This document shows positions 28,387 through 38,295 of a DNA stretch of 64,000 bases, one piece after another. Positions within the stretch are counted from its first letter, which is position 1. Every line of letters begins with the position of its first letter. The notes below the pieces were generated by a model. It was not told where the DNA came from and ran no database searches. It was given only the letters and a program-made list of their open reading frames with translations. Source of the DNA: Pseudonocardia xinjiangensis (GTDB lineage: Bacteria; Actinomycetota; Actinomycetes; Mycobacteriales; Pseudonocardiaceae); assembly GCF_012911925.1 (NCBI RefSeq), contig NZ_JAAXKY010000005.1, forward strand, positions 1-64,000, in the 5' to 3' direction. The position numbers and the translations under genes were made by a program.

Positions 28387-28580
28387 CCGCCATCGGGAAG
28401 GGCGCGATCTGGCAGGGCGTGCGCTGGTACCTGCGCGAGCTCACCGGGGAGTCGCAGTACGAGCGCTACCTCGAGCGGCACGCCCGTGAGCACCCGGGCA
28501 CGGCCCCGCTGTCGCGGCGGGAGTTCGAACGGCGCCGCATCGACGCCAAGGACGCCACCCCGGGCAGCCGCTGCTGCTGA
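28383..28580 (+). CDS. YbdD/YjiX family protein (CstA-associated)
   Basis: A 65-residue protein starting with a GTG that overlaps the cstA stop (GTGA). The segment VRWYLRELTGESQYERYLERHAREHPG is typical of the YbdD/YjiX (DUF466) family, which sits next to cstA/btsT and is thought to act with it. The C-terminus ends in two cysteines. Confidence 0.88.
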   Translation: MTAIGKGAIWQGVRWYLRELTGESQYERYLERHAREHPGTAPLSRREFERRRIDAKDATPGSRCC

Positions 28581-28597
28581 GAGCAGCCGGCCCCCAC

Positions 28598-28650
28598 TGC
28601 AGGAAAGCCACGTTCAGGCAACGTCGTTGCGTGAACGTGGCTTTCCTGCA
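28598..28650. repeat. 53-bp near-perfect palindrome between convergent genes
   Basis: The arms 28598-28616 (starting TGCAGGAAAGCC) and 28632-28650 are perfect 19-base inverted copies. Inside, after one G-G mismatch, GCAAC and GTTGC pair again around a three-base loop. It lies between the stop of the ybdD-like gene and the stop of pntB. It can act as a bidirectional terminator, but there is no T-run and the stem is unusually long. A dispersed palindromic element is an alternative. I saw no second copy in this window. Confidence 0.8.
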
Positions 28651-28670
28651 ACCAGGGGCCTCGCGCGGAG

Positions 28671-30053
28671 CTACAAAGCCTTCAGCTCCTCCGTCACCGC
28701 GGCGACGCTCTTCTTCGCGTCGCCGAAGAGCATCGAGGTGTTCTCGGCGTAGAAGAGCGGGTTGTCGATGCCGGCGAAGCCGCTGCTCATCGAGCGCTTC
28801 AGCACGATGACCGAGCGGCTCTCGTCGACGTTGAGGATCGGCATCCCGTGGATCGGCGAGCTCGGGTCGGTGCGCGCCGCGGGGTTGGTGACGTCGTTGG
28901 CCCCGATCACCAGCGTGACGTCGGTGCGCGAGAACTCGCCGTTGATGTCGTCCATCTCCTTGAGCGCGTCGTAGGAGACGTCGGCCTCGGCGAGCAGCAC
29001 GTTCATGTGCCCCGGCATCCGGCCCGCCACCGGGTGGATGGCGTACTTGACCTCCACGCCCTTGGCCTCCAGCAGCTTGGCCATGTCCTTCACGGCGTGC
29101 TGGGCCTGCGCCACCGCCATCCCGTAGCCGGGCACGACGATCACCTGGGACGCGTACGCCATCTGGATCGCCGCGTCCGCGGCACTGGTGGACTTGACGG
29201 TGCGGTCGATGCCGTCGTCCGCACCGGGCAGCGTGGTGGTGCCACCGAACCCGCCGGCGACGATCGCCGGGATAGAGCGGTTCATGGCGGTGGCCATCAG
29301 GTTGGTGAGGATGGAACCCGACGCGCCCACGATCATGCCGGCCACGATCATGGCGGTGTTGTTCAGAGCGAGCCCCGCCGCCGCGGCCGACAGCCCGGTC
29401 AGGGCGTTGAGCAGCGAGATCACCACCGGCATGTCGGCGCCGCCGATCGGCAGCACCACGAGCACGCCGAGCACGGCCGCGAGCACCAGCAGCCCGATGA
29501 TCCAGATCTGGGGCGCTCCGCCCATCCCGCCAACCACGGCGCACGCCACGGCGGCCAGCAGCAGGATCCCGTTGACGAACTGCTGCGCCTTGCCCAGGCC
29601 GATCGGGCGGCCCGGCAGGATCTCCTGCAGCTTCCCGAACGCGATCAGCGAGCCCCAGAACGAGATCGACCCGACGATGGCCGCGAACATGGACGCCACG
29701 ACCACGTAGCCGGGCTCGTCGAGGAAGCCGGTGGAGGTGCGGAACTCCGACCAGGCGATCAGTGCCACCGCGCCGCCGCCGACGCCGTTGAACAGCGCCA
29801 CCATCTGCGGCATCGCGGTCATCTTGACCGTGCGCGCCGACGGCACGCCCAGCGCCGCGCCGATCACGAGGCCGACGATGATCAGCACCCAGTTGTGCCG
29901 GACCTCCAGGAGGGTGGCCACCACCGCGATCGTCATACCGACCGCGGCGATCAGGTTGCCACGCACCGCCGTCTTCGGGCCGGTGAGGCCCATCAGGCCG
30001 TAGATGAACAGCGCGAACGCGATGATGTACAGAATCGGGACGAGCGTGTCCAT
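28671..30053 (-). CDS. pntB: NAD(P) transhydrogenase subunit beta PntB
   Basis: A 460-residue protein: about nine membrane helices, then the NADP(H)-binding domain dIII (VPGYGMAVAQAQHAVKDMA near 310, GANDVTNPAARTDPSSPI near 395). Transhydrogenase uses the proton gradient to make NADPH from NADH. The ATG shares one base with the stop of the preceding subunit gene (TGATG). Confidence 0.96.
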   Translation of the reverse strand: MDTLVPILYIIAFALFIYGLMGLTGPKTAVRGNLIAAVGMTIAVVATLLEVRHNWVLIIVGLVIGAALGVPSARTVKMTAMPQMVALFNGVGGGAVALIAWSEFRTSTGFLDEPGYVVVASMFAAIVGSISFWGSLIAFGKLQEILPGRPIGLGKAQQFVNGILLLAAVACAVVGGMGGAPQIWIIGLLVLAAVLGVLVVLPIGGADMPVVISLLNALTGLSAAAAGLALNNTAMIVAGMIVGASGSILTNLMATAMNRSIPAIVAGGFGGTTTLPGADDGIDRTVKSTSAADAAIQMAYASQVIVVPGYGMAVAQAQHAVKDMAKLLEAKGVEVKYAIHPVAGRMPGHMNVLLAEADVSYDALKEMDDINGEFSRTDVTLVIGANDVTNPAARTDPSSPIHGMPILNVDESRSVIVLKRSMSSGFAGIDNPLFYAENTSMLFGDAKKSVAAVTEELKAL

Positions 30054-30397
30054 CAGTGGCCCTTCCCGTTCGTGGCGACCTTGTCGGCGTCGGGCGCCTG
30101 CCGGGCCTCCGGCTTGGCCTTGAACATGCCCAGCATCCGGTCGGTCACCAGGAAGCCACCGATCACGTTGATCATGCCGAACGCGATGGCGATGACCAGC
30201 AGGATCTGGTCGATCACCGACGGGTTCTCCAGGTGGCCGAGCACGATCAGGCCGCCCAGCAGCACGATGCCGTGGATCGCGTTGGTGCCCGACATCAGCG
30301 GGGTGTGCAACGTGTTGGGCACCTTCGAGATCACGGCGAAGCCGACGAAGCCGGCCAGCACCAGGATCGCGAGGTTCGCCAGCAGTCCGGTCTCCAT
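30053..30397 (-). CDS. pntAb: NAD(P) transhydrogenase subunit PntAb (membrane part of alpha)
   Basis: A 114-residue membrane protein with four helices (LLANLAILVLAGFVGFAVISKVP, then the conserved NTLHTPLMSGTNAIHGIVLLG). This is the separated membrane segment of the alpha chain in three-subunit transhydrogenases. The ATG at 30397 follows GGGGGAG by seven or so bases. It overlaps both neighbours by one base. Confidence 0.94.
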   Translation of the reverse strand: METGLLANLAILVLAGFVGFAVISKVPNTLHTPLMSGTNAIHGIVLLGGLIVLGHLENPSVIDQILLVIAIAFGMINVIGGFLVTDRMLGMFKAKPEARQAPDADKVATNGKGH

Positions 30398-31539
30398 CAC
30401 GCATCTCCCCCGTTCACGGTGGCATCAGCCACATCGCGGGTGACGCAGGACTTTGCGAGCACCTCGTCTTTCCAGTCCGGTGCCAGGGCAACCGCACCGT
30501 CGTCGTCCTTCAGCATCAGCTCCAGCAACGCGGACACGTTGCGGGAGTACAGCTCCGACGCGTGCTCGGGCATCGTCGCGGGCAGGTTCAGCGGCGACGC
30601 GATGGTGACGTCGTGCTTGACGACGGTCTCCCCCGGCTCGGTCAGCTCGCAGTTGCCGCCGCTCTCCCCGGCCAGGTCCACGACGACGCTGCCGGGCCGC
30701 ATGCCCTGCACCGCCGTGGCCGTGACGAGCGTGGGCGCCTTCCGCCCGGGGACGTTGGCGGTGGTGATCACGATGTCGAACCCGGTGATCGCCTCCTCCA
30801 GCCGCTTCTGCTGCTCGGCCCGCTCGTCCTCGGTCAGCTCACGCGCGTAGCCGCCCTCGCCGACCGCCTCGATACCGAGATCCAGCCACTGTGCACCGAG
30901 CGACCGCACCTGGTCGGCCACCTCGGGGCGCACGTCGTAGCCGGTGGTCCGCGCGCCCAGGCGCTTCGCCGTGGCGAGCGCCTGCAGCCCCGCGACCCCG
31001 ACGCCCAGCACCAGCGCCGTGGCCGGCTTCACGGTGCCCGCCGCCGTGGTGAGCATCGGGAAGAACCGGGTGGACTTCTCCGCGGCCAGCAGCACCGCCT
31101 TGTAGCCCGCCACGTTCCCCTGCGACGACAGCGCGTCCATCGACTGGGCCCGCGAGATCCGCGGGATCGCCTCCATCGCGAACGCCTGCACGCCGGCGGC
31201 CTTCAGCGACGCGATCGTCTCGGCTGCGGTCAGCGGCGCGAGGAACCCGATGAGCGTGGTGCCCGGCCGTAGCCGTCCCACCTCCTCGGCCGTGGGGGGC
31301 GCCACCTTCACCACGGCGTCGGCCGACCACGGGTCACCGATCGTCGCTCCGGCCGCGGTGTACAGCTCATCGGGAATCAGCGCGCCCAGGCCGGCACCGG
31401 CCTCGACGACGATCTCCACACCCCGCGACCGGAGTTTCTCGACGACCTTCGGCACCAGGGCGACACGGCGCTCACCGGCGGCAGACTCGCGAGGCACCCC
31501 CACGGTCGTGCGCCGCGGTACTGTGGATTCTGTATTCAC
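30397..31539 (-). CDS. pntAa: NAD(P) transhydrogenase subunit PntAa (NAD-binding)
   Basis: A 380-residue soluble subunit binding NAD(H), related to alanine dehydrogenase: GVPRESAAGERRVALVPK at the N-terminus and the dinucleotide-binding ALVLGVGVAGLQALATAKRLGA near residue 170. The GTG at 31539 is chosen because it begins at the conserved domain. No ribosome-binding site precedes it, but TAGGCT lies eight bases upstream, so the mRNA may be leaderless. The longer frame upstream is low-complexity. First gene of pntAa-pntAb-pntB. Confidence 0.93.
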   Translation of the reverse strand: MNTESTVPRRTTVGVPRESAAGERRVALVPKVVEKLRSRGVEIVVEAGAGLGALIPDELYTAAGATIGDPWSADAVVKVAPPTAEEVGRLRPGTTLIGFLAPLTAAETIASLKAAGVQAFAMEAIPRISRAQSMDALSSQGNVAGYKAVLLAAEKSTRFFPMLTTAAGTVKPATALVLGVGVAGLQALATAKRLGARTTGYDVRPEVADQVRSLGAQWLDLGIEAVGEGGYARELTEDERAEQQKRLEEAITGFDIVITTANVPGRKAPTLVTATAVQGMRPGSVVVDLAGESGGNCELTEPGETVVKHDVTIASPLNLPATMPEHASELYSRNVSALLELMLKDDDGAVALAPDWKDEVLAKSCVTRDVADATVNGGDA

Positions 31540-31790
31540 AACACCGGAGCCTAGCCCAGGGATCGGGTAATCAGGAGATACCTGTGACGGGGTACGTACC
31601 GATTCGCGTCGATCGACCGATTCAGAGGCCCCGAGCGGTGCCGATAGCACCGGCCCGGCTGCCCCGGGAACACCGAACGTCACCCGTTCGGGGGTGAGGC
31701 CGACCGCGGATTCTCCGGCTCGTGAGAGCCCGAGGAGGAGCGACCCGTCCGCCGGCGTCGCCGCCGACCGGCCTTCTCAGAGGCCTGGGT

Positions 31791-32618
31791 TCAGCTCAGC
31801 GGGAGCGTGAGGATGCGTGGCCCGTCGTCGGTGATGGCGACGGTGTGCTCCCAGTGCACGGCCCGGCCCCCGTCGGCGGTGACCACCGTCCAGCCGTCCT
31901 CGAGCTCACGGGTCTCCGGGTCGCCTGCCGTCAGCATCGGCTCCACGGCCAACGCCATCCCGGGCACCAGCCGCGGGCCCTGCCCCGGGTCGCCGAAGTT
32001 GGGCAGGAACGGATCCATGTGCATCGAGGTGCCGATGCCGTGGCCGCCGTACTCGGCGACGATCCCGTAGTCGACGCCGTCGCGCTTGGCCGCCTGCTCG
32101 GAGGCCACCTGGACCGCGTGCGAGATGTCGGAGAGCCGGCCGCCCGGGCGCACGGCGTCGATACCGGCGTACAGCGCGGCCTCACAGGCCGCCGACAGGG
32201 CGCGATCCGCGTCGGAGACCGATCCGACCTGGATCGTCACCGCCGCGTCGCCGTGCCAGCCGTCGAGGATGGCGCCGCAGTCCACCGAGACGAGGTCGCC
32301 GTCGGCGAGCACCTGCGTGGCCGACGGGATGCCGTGCACGATCTGCTCGTTCACCGAGGCGCAGATCGAGGCGGGGTAGCCGTGGTACCCCAGGAACGAG
32401 GGAACCGCACCGGCGTCGCGGATGGTGTGCTCGGCCAGCGCGTCCAGCTCACCGGTGCTGACACCCGGTCGGGCCAGCTCGATGACGGCCGCGAGCGTGC
32501 CGGCGACCAGCGCGCCGGCGGCACGCATGGCCTCCAGCTCCCCCGGCGTCTTCAGCTCGATGTCCCGGCCCCGCCAGCGGTCCAGGATCCCCCGGACGCC
32601 GCTGCGTCCCCCGCTCAT
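31791..32618 (-). CDS. map: Methionine aminopeptidase, type I
   Basis: A 275-residue enzyme that removes N-terminal Met from new proteins. Metal-ligand motifs are visible: [16 protein letters not shown] (two Asp), GHGIGTSMH (His), VEPML (Glu) and the late WEHTVAI (Glu). The ATG at 32618 follows GAGAGG. It is the last gene of secY-adk-map, ten bases after adk. The 251-base stretch between it and pntAa contains no gene. Confidence 0.97.
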   Translation of the reverse strand: MSGGRSGVRGILDRWRGRDIELKTPGELEAMRAAGALVAGTLAAVIELARPGVSTGELDALAEHTIRDAGAVPSFLGYHGYPASICASVNEQIVHGIPSATQVLADGDLVSVDCGAILDGWHGDAAVTIQVGSVSDADRALSAACEAALYAGIDAVRPGGRLSDISHAVQVASEQAAKRDGVDYGIVAEYGGHGIGTSMHMDPFLPNFGDPGQGPRLVPGMALAVEPMLTAGDPETRELEDGWTVVTADGGRAVHWEHTVAITDDGPRILTLPLS

Positions 32619-32628
32619 TGCGAACCTC

Positions 32629-33177
32629 TCATCTGGCGCGGAGCGCCTGGGCAACGCGATCAGTGATCTCCTCGACCGAGCCGACGGCGTCGACGCTCAC
32701 GAGCCGGTCGCTGTAGTGGTCGAGGAGCGGCGCCGTCTCGTCGCGGTAGACCTGCTGACGGCGGCGGATGATGTCCTCGGTGTCGTCGTCGCGGCCCCGG
32801 CCCATGAGCCGGCGCACCAGCTCGTCCTCGGGCACCTGGAACTCCACCACGGCGTCGATCTGCTCGCCCCGCTCCTCCAGGAGCTCGCCGAGCGACGACG
32901 CCTGGCTCCGGGTACGGGGGAAGCCGTCGAGGATGAACCCCTTGGCCGCGTCGTCGTGGGTGAGCCGCTCGCGCACCATCGCGACGGTGACCGCATCCGG
33001 AACGAGCTCGCCCGCGTCCATGTACCGCTTCGCCTCGCGCCCGAGGTCGGTTTCTTCCTTCAGATTCGCCCGGAAGAGATCACCGGTGGAGATGTGGGGT
33101 ACGTCCAGCCGCTCGGCGAGACGCACCGCCTGGGTGCCCTTCCCCGCTCCCGGCGGACCAACCAGAACGAGACGCAC
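32629..33177 (-). CDS. adk: Adenylate kinase
   Basis: A 182-residue kinase balancing AMP, ADP and ATP. The P-loop GPPGAGKGT is at residues 7-15, and [13 protein letters not shown] is the AMP-site segment. The LID region is short, as usual in actinobacterial adenylate kinases. The start is a GTG at 33177. It lies between secY and map. Confidence 0.97.
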   Translation of the reverse strand: MRLVLVGPPGAGKGTQAVRLAERLDVPHISTGDLFRANLKEETDLGREAKRYMDAGELVPDAVTVAMVRERLTHDDAAKGFILDGFPRTRSQASSLGELLEERGEQIDAVVEFQVPEDELVRRLMGRGRDDDTEDIIRRRQQVYRDETAPLLDHYSDRLVSVDAVGSVEEITDRVAQALRAR

Positions 33178-33228
33178 GCGACCGACCTCCTGAACTCGAA
33201 CCCCACCACGACAAACCGATCGCCGACG

Positions 33229-34536
33229 CTAGCGAAGGAACCCGTCGTACCTACGCTGCATGAGCTGGCTCTCGATCTGTTTGACCGTGTCGAGCCCCAC
33301 TCCGACCATGATCAGCACCGCCGTGCCACCGAACGGGAAGTTCTGGTTCTGGCCGCTGCCGGTGATGCCGAGGAAGAAGTTCGGCAGCACGGCGATGATG
33401 CCCAGGTACAACGAACCGGGGAGCGTGATGCGCGAGAGCACGTAGTTCAGGTACTCGGCAGTCGGCCGGCCGGGCCGGATGCCGGGAATGAAGCCACCGA
33501 ACTTCTTCATCTCGTCGGCCCGCTCTTCGGGGTTGAACGTGATGCCGACGTAGAAGTACGTGAAGAAGATGATGAGAGCGATGTACAGAACGATGTGCAC
33601 CCAGCTGGACTGGTCCACCAGGTACGTCTGCACGAACTGCTGGAAGCCGCCGCCGGTGCTCCCGGCCAACCGCGAGACGAGGTCGGGGAGGTAGAGCAGC
33701 GACGATCCGAAGATCACCGGGATGACACCTGCCTGGTTGACCTTGAGCGGCAGGTACGTGGAGGTGCCGCCGTACATGCGACGGCCGACCATGCGCTTCG
33801 CGTACTGCACGGGAATGCGGCGCTGGCCCTGCTCGACGAAGACCACGCTGGCGATGATCGCGAGACCGAAGACGCAGACGCCGATGAAGACCAGTGCGCC
33901 GTTGCTCATGATGTTGGCGCCCTCGGCCGGGATCCGGGCCGCGATCGAGGCGAAGATGAGGAGCGACATCCCGTTGCCGACACCACGCTCGGTGACCTGC
34001 TCACCGAGCCACATGATGACCGCGGTGCCCGCCGTCATGACGACGACGATGATCGAGAGCTGGTAGACGCTGGAGTCGGGGATGACCGGCAGGGAGCAGT
34101 TCGCGAACAGCTGCCCGCGATCGGCCAGTGCCACGATTCCCGTGGCCTGCAGGATGGCCAGCGCAATCGTCAGGTAGCGGGTGTACTGGGTCAGCTTGTT
34201 CTGACCCGACTGCCCTTCCTTCTTCAGCTGCTCGAACCGCGGGATGACAACGGTGAGCAGCTGGATGATGATGCTCGCGGTGATGTACGGCATGATGCCG
34301 AGCGCGAAGATCGACAGCTGCAGGAGCGCGCCGCCGGAGAACAGGTTGATCAGGGAGTAGACGCCGGAGTTCTCACTGCCCTCGACCTGCCGGATGCATT
34401 CCTGCACGTTGGGGTAGGACACCCCGGGCGACGGAATGGTGGCACCGAGGCGGTACACAGCCACGATCCCGAGGGTGAAGAGAATCTTCTTGCGGAGATC
34501 CGGCGTGGTCAGTGCCGACCGAAAAGCGCTGAGCAC
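33229..34536 (-). CDS. secY: Protein translocase subunit SecY
   Basis: The 435-residue channel of the Sec translocase with ten membrane helices. It begins MLSAFRSALTTPDLRKKILF; the plug/helix 2 region INLFSGGALLQLSIFALGIMPYI and the cytosolic-loop KFGGFIPGIRPGRPTAEYL are conserved. The GTG at 34536 has AGGAGG at eight bases. It is separated from rplO by a 12-bp hairpin and a likely promoter, so secY-adk-map may form its own unit. Confidence 0.97.
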   Translation of the reverse strand: MLSAFRSALTTPDLRKKILFTLGIVAVYRLGATIPSPGVSYPNVQECIRQVEGSENSGVYSLINLFSGGALLQLSIFALGIMPYITASIIIQLLTVVIPRFEQLKKEGQSGQNKLTQYTRYLTIALAILQATGIVALADRGQLFANCSLPVIPDSSVYQLSIIVVVMTAGTAVIMWLGEQVTERGVGNGMSLLIFASIAARIPAEGANIMSNGALVFIGVCVFGLAIIASVVFVEQGQRRIPVQYAKRMVGRRMYGGTSTYLPLKVNQAGVIPVIFGSSLLYLPDLVSRLAGSTGGGFQQFVQTYLVDQSSWVHIVLYIALIIFFTYFYVGITFNPEERADEMKKFGGFIPGIRPGRPTAEYLNYVLSRITLPGSLYLGIIAVLPNFFLGITGSGQNQNFPFGGTAVLIMVGVGLDTVKQIESQLMQRRYDGFLR

Positions 34537-34644
34537 TCGGTGATCCTCCTGTACTGGTGGCCCGCTCCGGCGCGGACCCGCCCGGGCGGACAGCGCCCGC
34601 GAGCGTGGCGCGCACCCGGCCTGACGTGGAACCGGGCGGAGACG

Positions 34645-34650
34645 ACTCTA
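34645..34650 (-). promoter_or_regulatory. Possible extended -10 promoter of secY-adk-map
   Basis: On the minus strand TGTTAGAGT gives a TG-n extension followed by TAGAGT (34650-34645), about 109 bases before the secY start. No good -35 is seen. It lies just after a hairpin that follows rplO, which supports a fresh start of transcription here. Confidence 0.4.
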
Positions 34651-34675
34651 ACAGCGGCCGGGTCGCCCCCACGGC

Positions 34676-34703
34676 GCGGACCGGCGCAATGGCGCCGGTC
34701 CGC
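34676..34703 (-). terminator. Hairpin after rplO, possible terminator of the spc-type run
   Basis: Perfect 12-bp arms (GCGGACCGGCGC and its inverse) flank a four-base loop. The hairpin begins 18 bases beyond the rplO stop and precedes a candidate secY promoter. There is no T-run, as is common in high-GC bacteria, so read-through may occur. Confidence 0.5.
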
Positions 34704-34720
34704 ACCGAACGGGCACCGAA

Positions 34721-35167
34721 CTACAGCTCGGTGACGGTGCCGCCGGCGGCCGTGATCTTGTCGCGGGCGCTACCGGAGAAGGCGTGCGCGCTCACCGTGA
34801 GCGTGACACCCTCGATGTCTCCGTTGCCCAGCACCTTGACCGGCTGGTTGCGCCGGACAGCGCCGGCCTCGACCAGCTCGTCCGGGCCCACCGTGCCACC
34901 GGAGGGGAACAGCTGGGCGAGGTCGCCCACGTTCACCACCTGGTACTCGACGCGGAAGCGGTTCTTGAACCCCTTGAGCTTGGGCAGCCGCATGTGCAGC
35001 GGCATCTGCCCACCCTCGAAACCGACGGGCACGTTCTTGCGGGCCTTGCTGCCCTTGGTGCCCCGGCCTGCGGTCTTGCCCTTGCTGCCCTCACCGCGTC
35101 CGACCCGGGTCTTCGCGGTCTTGGACCCGGGAGCCGGGCGCAGGTGGTGGATCTTGATCGTGCTCAT
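34721..35167 (-). CDS. rplO: 50S ribosomal protein L15
   Basis: A 148-residue L15. The Gly/Lys-rich N-terminus ([33 protein letters not shown]) threads into 23S rRNA, followed by [18 protein letters not shown]. The ATG shares one base with the rpmD stop. Last gene of the long run from rpsJ. Confidence 0.97.
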   Translation of the reverse strand: MSTIKIHHLRPAPGSKTAKTRVGRGEGSKGKTAGRGTKGSKARKNVPVGFEGGQMPLHMRLPKLKGFKNRFRVEYQVVNVGDLAQLFPSGGTVGPDELVEAGAVRRNQPVKVLGNGDIEGVTLTVSAHAFSGSARDKITAAGGTVTEL

Positions 35168-35400
35168 CAGGAGCCGACCTCCTCAACCGTCACCAGGTGG
35201 CGGACGGTGTGGATCATGCCGCGGATCTGCGGGGTGTCTGCCCGCTCGACCGACTGGCGGATCTTGCGCAGCCCCAGCGACTTGAGCGTGGCACGCTGGT
35301 TCGCCTTGACCCCGATGGTGCTGCGCACCTGGGTCACGACGAGCTTGGTGTCACTGGTCGGGGTGCTCTGCGCGGTGGCATCGCTCGACGTCGCAGCCAT
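35167..35400 (-). CDS. rpmD: 50S ribosomal protein L30
   Basis: A 77-residue L30 with a Ser/Thr/Ala-rich lead of about 17 residues before the core ([29 protein letters not shown]). The core ends at [13 protein letters not shown]. It overlaps rpsE and rplO by one base each (TGATG). Confidence 0.96.
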   Translation of the reverse strand: MAATSSDATAQSTPTSDTKLVVTQVRSTIGVKANQRATLKSLGLRKIRQSVERADTPQIRGMIHTVRHLVTVEEVGS

Positions 35401-36047
35401 CACGACCTCGCACCCTGCGCCGCGGCGGCACGCGCACGCAGCATCTGGGCAGGCGCGACGTCCTCGAGCGGCAGACCGCGACGGGCCGCCACCTCCTCCG
35501 GGCGCTGGATCATCTTCAACGCGGCGATCGTGGCGTGCACGACGTTGATCGCGTTGTCACTGCCCAGCGACTTGGAGAGGACGTCGTGGATGCCGGCGCA
35601 CTCCAGGACGGCGCGCACCGGACCACCGGCGATGACACCGGTACCGGGGCTGGCCGGACGCAGCAGCACGACGCCGGCAGCGGCCTCGCCCTGCACGCGG
35701 TGCACGATCGTGCCGCCGATGCGGGGGACGCGAAAGAAGTTCTTCTTCGCCTCCTCCACGCCCTTGGCGATCGCGGCCGGCACCTCCTTGGCCTTGCCGT
35801 AGCCGACGCCCACCAGGCCGTCGCCGTCGCCGACGATCATCAGCGCGGTGAAGCTGAAGCGCCGACCGCCCTTGACGACCTTGGCCACGCGGTTGATCGT
35901 GACCAGTCGCTCGATGTACGGGGTCTTGTCCTGGCCGCCCCCGCCGCGGCCTCCGTCGCGGCGGTCCCGGCGGTCGCCGCTGTTGCTGCGCTCGCCACCG
36001 GGCCCGGTGCTAGGGCCCCCGCCGTCACGCCGTGCGCGTCCCGGCAT
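35400..36047 (-). CDS. rpsE: 30S ribosomal protein S5
   Basis: A 215-residue S5, involved in mRNA helicase activity and decoding fidelity. The core runs from [23 protein letters not shown] to [20 protein letters not shown]. The first 40 residues are an Arg/Gly/Asp-rich, probably disordered lead ([16 protein letters not shown]). The ATG at 36047 follows GGAAGGAAA; the frame is open further upstream without conservation. Confidence 0.97.
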   Translation of the reverse strand: MPGRARRDGGGPSTGPGGERSNSGDRRDRRDGGRGGGGQDKTPYIERLVTINRVAKVVKGGRRFSFTALMIVGDGDGLVGVGYGKAKEVPAAIAKGVEEAKKNFFRVPRIGGTIVHRVQGEAAAGVVLLRPASPGTGVIAGGPVRAVLECAGIHDVLSKSLGSDNAINVVHATIAALKMIQRPEEVAARRGLPLEDVAPAQMLRARAAAAQGARS

Positions 36048-36111
36048 CAGAGGTTTCCTTCCGCTGTGTTGATTGTCCGACCGTGCAAGCAGGTCGTCTG
36101 TGTTCCATCCA

Positions 36112-36516
36112 TCAGAACTCGAGCCCGCCTTCGCGAGCGGCGTCGGCCAGGGCCGCGATCCGGCCGTGGTAGCCGTAGCCACCCCGGTCGAACACCACGG
36201 TGGTGACACCGGCCTCGCGGGCGCGGGCGGCCACGAGCTCGCCGACCTTGGCCGCGCGGGCCTTCTTGTCGCCGTCGATGGCCCTGACGTCGGCCTCCAT
36301 CGTCGACGCCGAGGCCAGCGTGTGACCGGCCAGGTCGTCGATGAGCTGCACGACGATGTGCCGTGCGCTCCGGTTGACCGCGAGGCGCGGACGCTCTGCG
36401 CTGCCGCTGACCTTCTTGCGCAGCCGGGCGTGCCGACGGGTGCGCGCGGTACGGCGCTTGCTCGACACCTGGGAAGCGGTGCGCTTCCTGGCGTTGGCGG
36501 AAATCGTCTCGGCCAT
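36112..36516 (-). CDS. rplR: 50S ribosomal protein L18
   Basis: A 134-residue L18 binding 5S rRNA ([43 protein letters not shown]). Two starts are possible: ATG at 36516, used here, or a GTG at 36522 overlapping the rplF stop. The first 30 residues are Arg/Lys-rich. Confidence 0.96.
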   Translation of the reverse strand: MAETISANARKRTASQVSSKRRTARTRRHARLRKKVSGSAERPRLAVNRSARHIVVQLIDDLAGHTLASASTMEADVRAIDGDKKARAAKVGELVAARAREAGVTTVVFDRGGYGYHGRIAALADAAREGGLEF

Positions 36517-36518
36517 GG

Positions 36519-37058
36519 TCACTTACCCGTCTTTCCGACCTTGCGGCGGATGACCTCGCCGGCGTAGCGCACGCCCTTGCCCTTGTACGGGTCGGGCTTG
36601 CGCAACTTGCGGATTTTGGCGCTGACCTCGCCGACCAGCTGCTTGTCGATGCCGGACACGGAGAACCGAGTGGGCGTGTCCACCTTGAAGGTGATGCCCT
36701 CCGGCGCCTCGATCGTGATGGGGTGGCTGTACCCGAGCGCGAACTCCAGCGAGGAGCCCTTCAGCGCAACGCGGTAACCGACGCCGTAGATCTCCATCTT
36801 CTTCTCGTAGCCGTTGGTGACACCGACGACGAGGTTGTTGACGAGGGTGCGGGACAGGCCGTGCATGGCCTTGTTCCGGCGCTCGTCGTCCGGTCGCTTG
36901 ACGACGACCGTGCCGGTCTCGTCGCGCTCGATCGTGATCGGCTCGATCACGGTGTGTGACAGGGTGCCCTTGGGCCCCTTGACGGTCACCGTGCGGCCGT
37001 CGATGTTCACGTCGACGCCGGACGGAACGGCGATGGGCAGCTTCCCGATGCGGGACAT
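36519..37058 (-). CDS. rplF: 50S ribosomal protein L6
   Basis: A 179-residue L6 near the factor-binding site ([21 protein letters not shown]). The C-terminal [19 protein letters not shown] signature is intact. Twelve bases separate it from rpsH. Confidence 0.97.
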   Translation of the reverse strand: MSRIGKLPIAVPSGVDVNIDGRTVTVKGPKGTLSHTVIEPITIERDETGTVVVKRPDDERRNKAMHGLSRTLVNNLVVGVTNGYEKKMEIYGVGYRVALKGSSLEFALGYSHPITIEAPEGITFKVDTPTRFSVSGIDKQLVGEVSAKIRKLRKPDPYKGKGVRYAGEVIRRKVGKTGK

Positions 37059-37070
37059 GGTGTTAACCCC

Positions 37071-37469
37071 TCACCAGACGTAGGCGAGGACTTCTCCGCC
37101 CACGCCGTTCTTGTGCGCTTGCCGCTCGGTCTGGAGGCCGTTCGACGTCGAGATGATCGCGACGCCGAGGCCACCCAGGACCCGTGGCAGGTTGGTGGAC
37201 TTCGCGTAGACCCGCAGCCCGGGCTTGGACACCCGGCGCAGGCCCGCGATGCTGCGCTCACGGTTGCGGCCGTACTTCAGCTCGATGACCAGCGACTTGC
37301 CGACCTCGGCGTCCTCGACGGTGTGCGACGCGATGTAGCCCTCCCGCTGGAGGATCTCGGCGATCGACACCTTGAGCTTGGAATGCGGCATGACCACGCG
37401 GTCGTGGTACGCCGAGTTGGCGTTGCGCAGACGCGTGAGCATGTCTGCGATCGGATCGGTCATCGTCAT
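37071..37469 (-). CDS. rpsH: 30S ribosomal protein S8
   Basis: A 132-residue S8 ([20 protein letters not shown]-terminal [13 protein letters not shown]). An early-assembly 16S rRNA-binding protein. ATG codons at 37469 and 37463 are both possible; the first is used. Confidence 0.97.
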   Translation of the reverse strand: MTMTDPIADMLTRLRNANSAYHDRVVMPHSKLKVSIAEILQREGYIASHTVEDAEVGKSLVIELKYGRNRERSIAGLRRVSKPGLRVYAKSTNLPRVLGGLGVAIISTSNGLQTERQAHKNGVGGEVLAYVW

Positions 37470-37544
37470 AGTGACGTCACTACTTTCCCGCCTGGTTCCC
37501 CGGAAGGCCTGTGGCGATTGTGGTGCACTTCGTGCTTGCGACTA

Positions 37545-37730
37545 CTACCAGCTGCTCTTGTGCACGCCCGGCAGCTCGCCGGCGTGCGCCATCTCGCGCA
37601 CGCAGATGCGGCACAGGCCGAACTTGCGCAGCACGGCACGCGGCCGGCCGCACCTCTGGCAACGGGTGTAGCCACGGACCTTGAACTTGGGCTTGGCCGC
37701 CGCCTTGATGATGAGCGCCTTCTTGGCCAT
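37545..37730 (-). CDS. rpsN: 30S ribosomal protein S14, zinc-binding type Z
   Basis: A 61-residue S14. Two CxxC pairs (CQRCGRP and CRICVREMA) mark the zinc-dependent form. Starts [16 protein letters not shown]. It follows the rplE stop by one base. No zinc-free paralogue is in this window. Confidence 0.96.
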   Translation of the reverse strand: MAKKALIIKAAAKPKFKVRGYTRCQRCGRPRAVLRKFGLCRICVREMAHAGELPGVHKSSW

Positions 37731-37731
37731 C

Positions 37732-38295
37732 TCACGCCTCCCTGAAGGGGAAGCCGAGCCGGCGAAGCAGCGCCCGGCCTTCCTCGTCGGTCGTGGCCGT
37801 TGTGACGACCGTGATGTCCATGCCACGCGGCCGGTCGATCGAGTCGGGGTCGATCTCGTGGAACATCGACTGCTCGTTCAGACCGAACGTGTAATTGCCC
37901 CGCCCGTCGAACTGGTTGGGCGACAGGCCGCGGAAGTCGCGGATGCGGGGCAGCGCGATGGTCAGCAGCCGGTCGAGGAACTCCCACATGCGGTCGTTCC
38001 GCAGCGTCACCTTCGCCCCGATGGGCATGCCCTCACGCAGCTTGAACTGCGCGATGGACTTGGTGGCCCGGCGGACCTGCGGCTTCTGGCCGGTGATCGT
38101 GGCCAGGTCGCGGACCGCGCCGTCGATGAGCTTCGCGTCGCGGGCGGCGTCGCCGACACCCATGTTGACGACGACCTTCACCAGGCCCGGAATCTGCATG
38201 ACGTTGCCGTAGGAGAACTCCTCGCGGAGCTGACCGGCGATCTCGTCGGAGTAGCGCTGCTTGAGACGCGGTGCCACTCGTTCAGTCGTGGTCAT
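37732..38295 (-). CDS. rplE: 50S ribosomal protein L5
   Basis: A 187-residue L5 that binds 5S rRNA and contacts P-site t[23 protein letters not shown] and [25 protein letters not shown] are conserved. The ATG shares a base with the rplX stop. Confidence 0.97.
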   Translation of the reverse strand: MTTTERVAPRLKQRYSDEIAGQLREEFSYGNVMQIPGLVKVVVNMGVGDAARDAKLIDGAVRDLATITGQKPQVRRATKSIAQFKLREGMPIGAKVTLRNDRMWEFLDRLLTIALPRIRDFRGLSPNQFDGRGNYTFGLNEQSMFHEIDPDSIDRPRGMDITVVTTATTDEEGRALLRRLGFPFREA

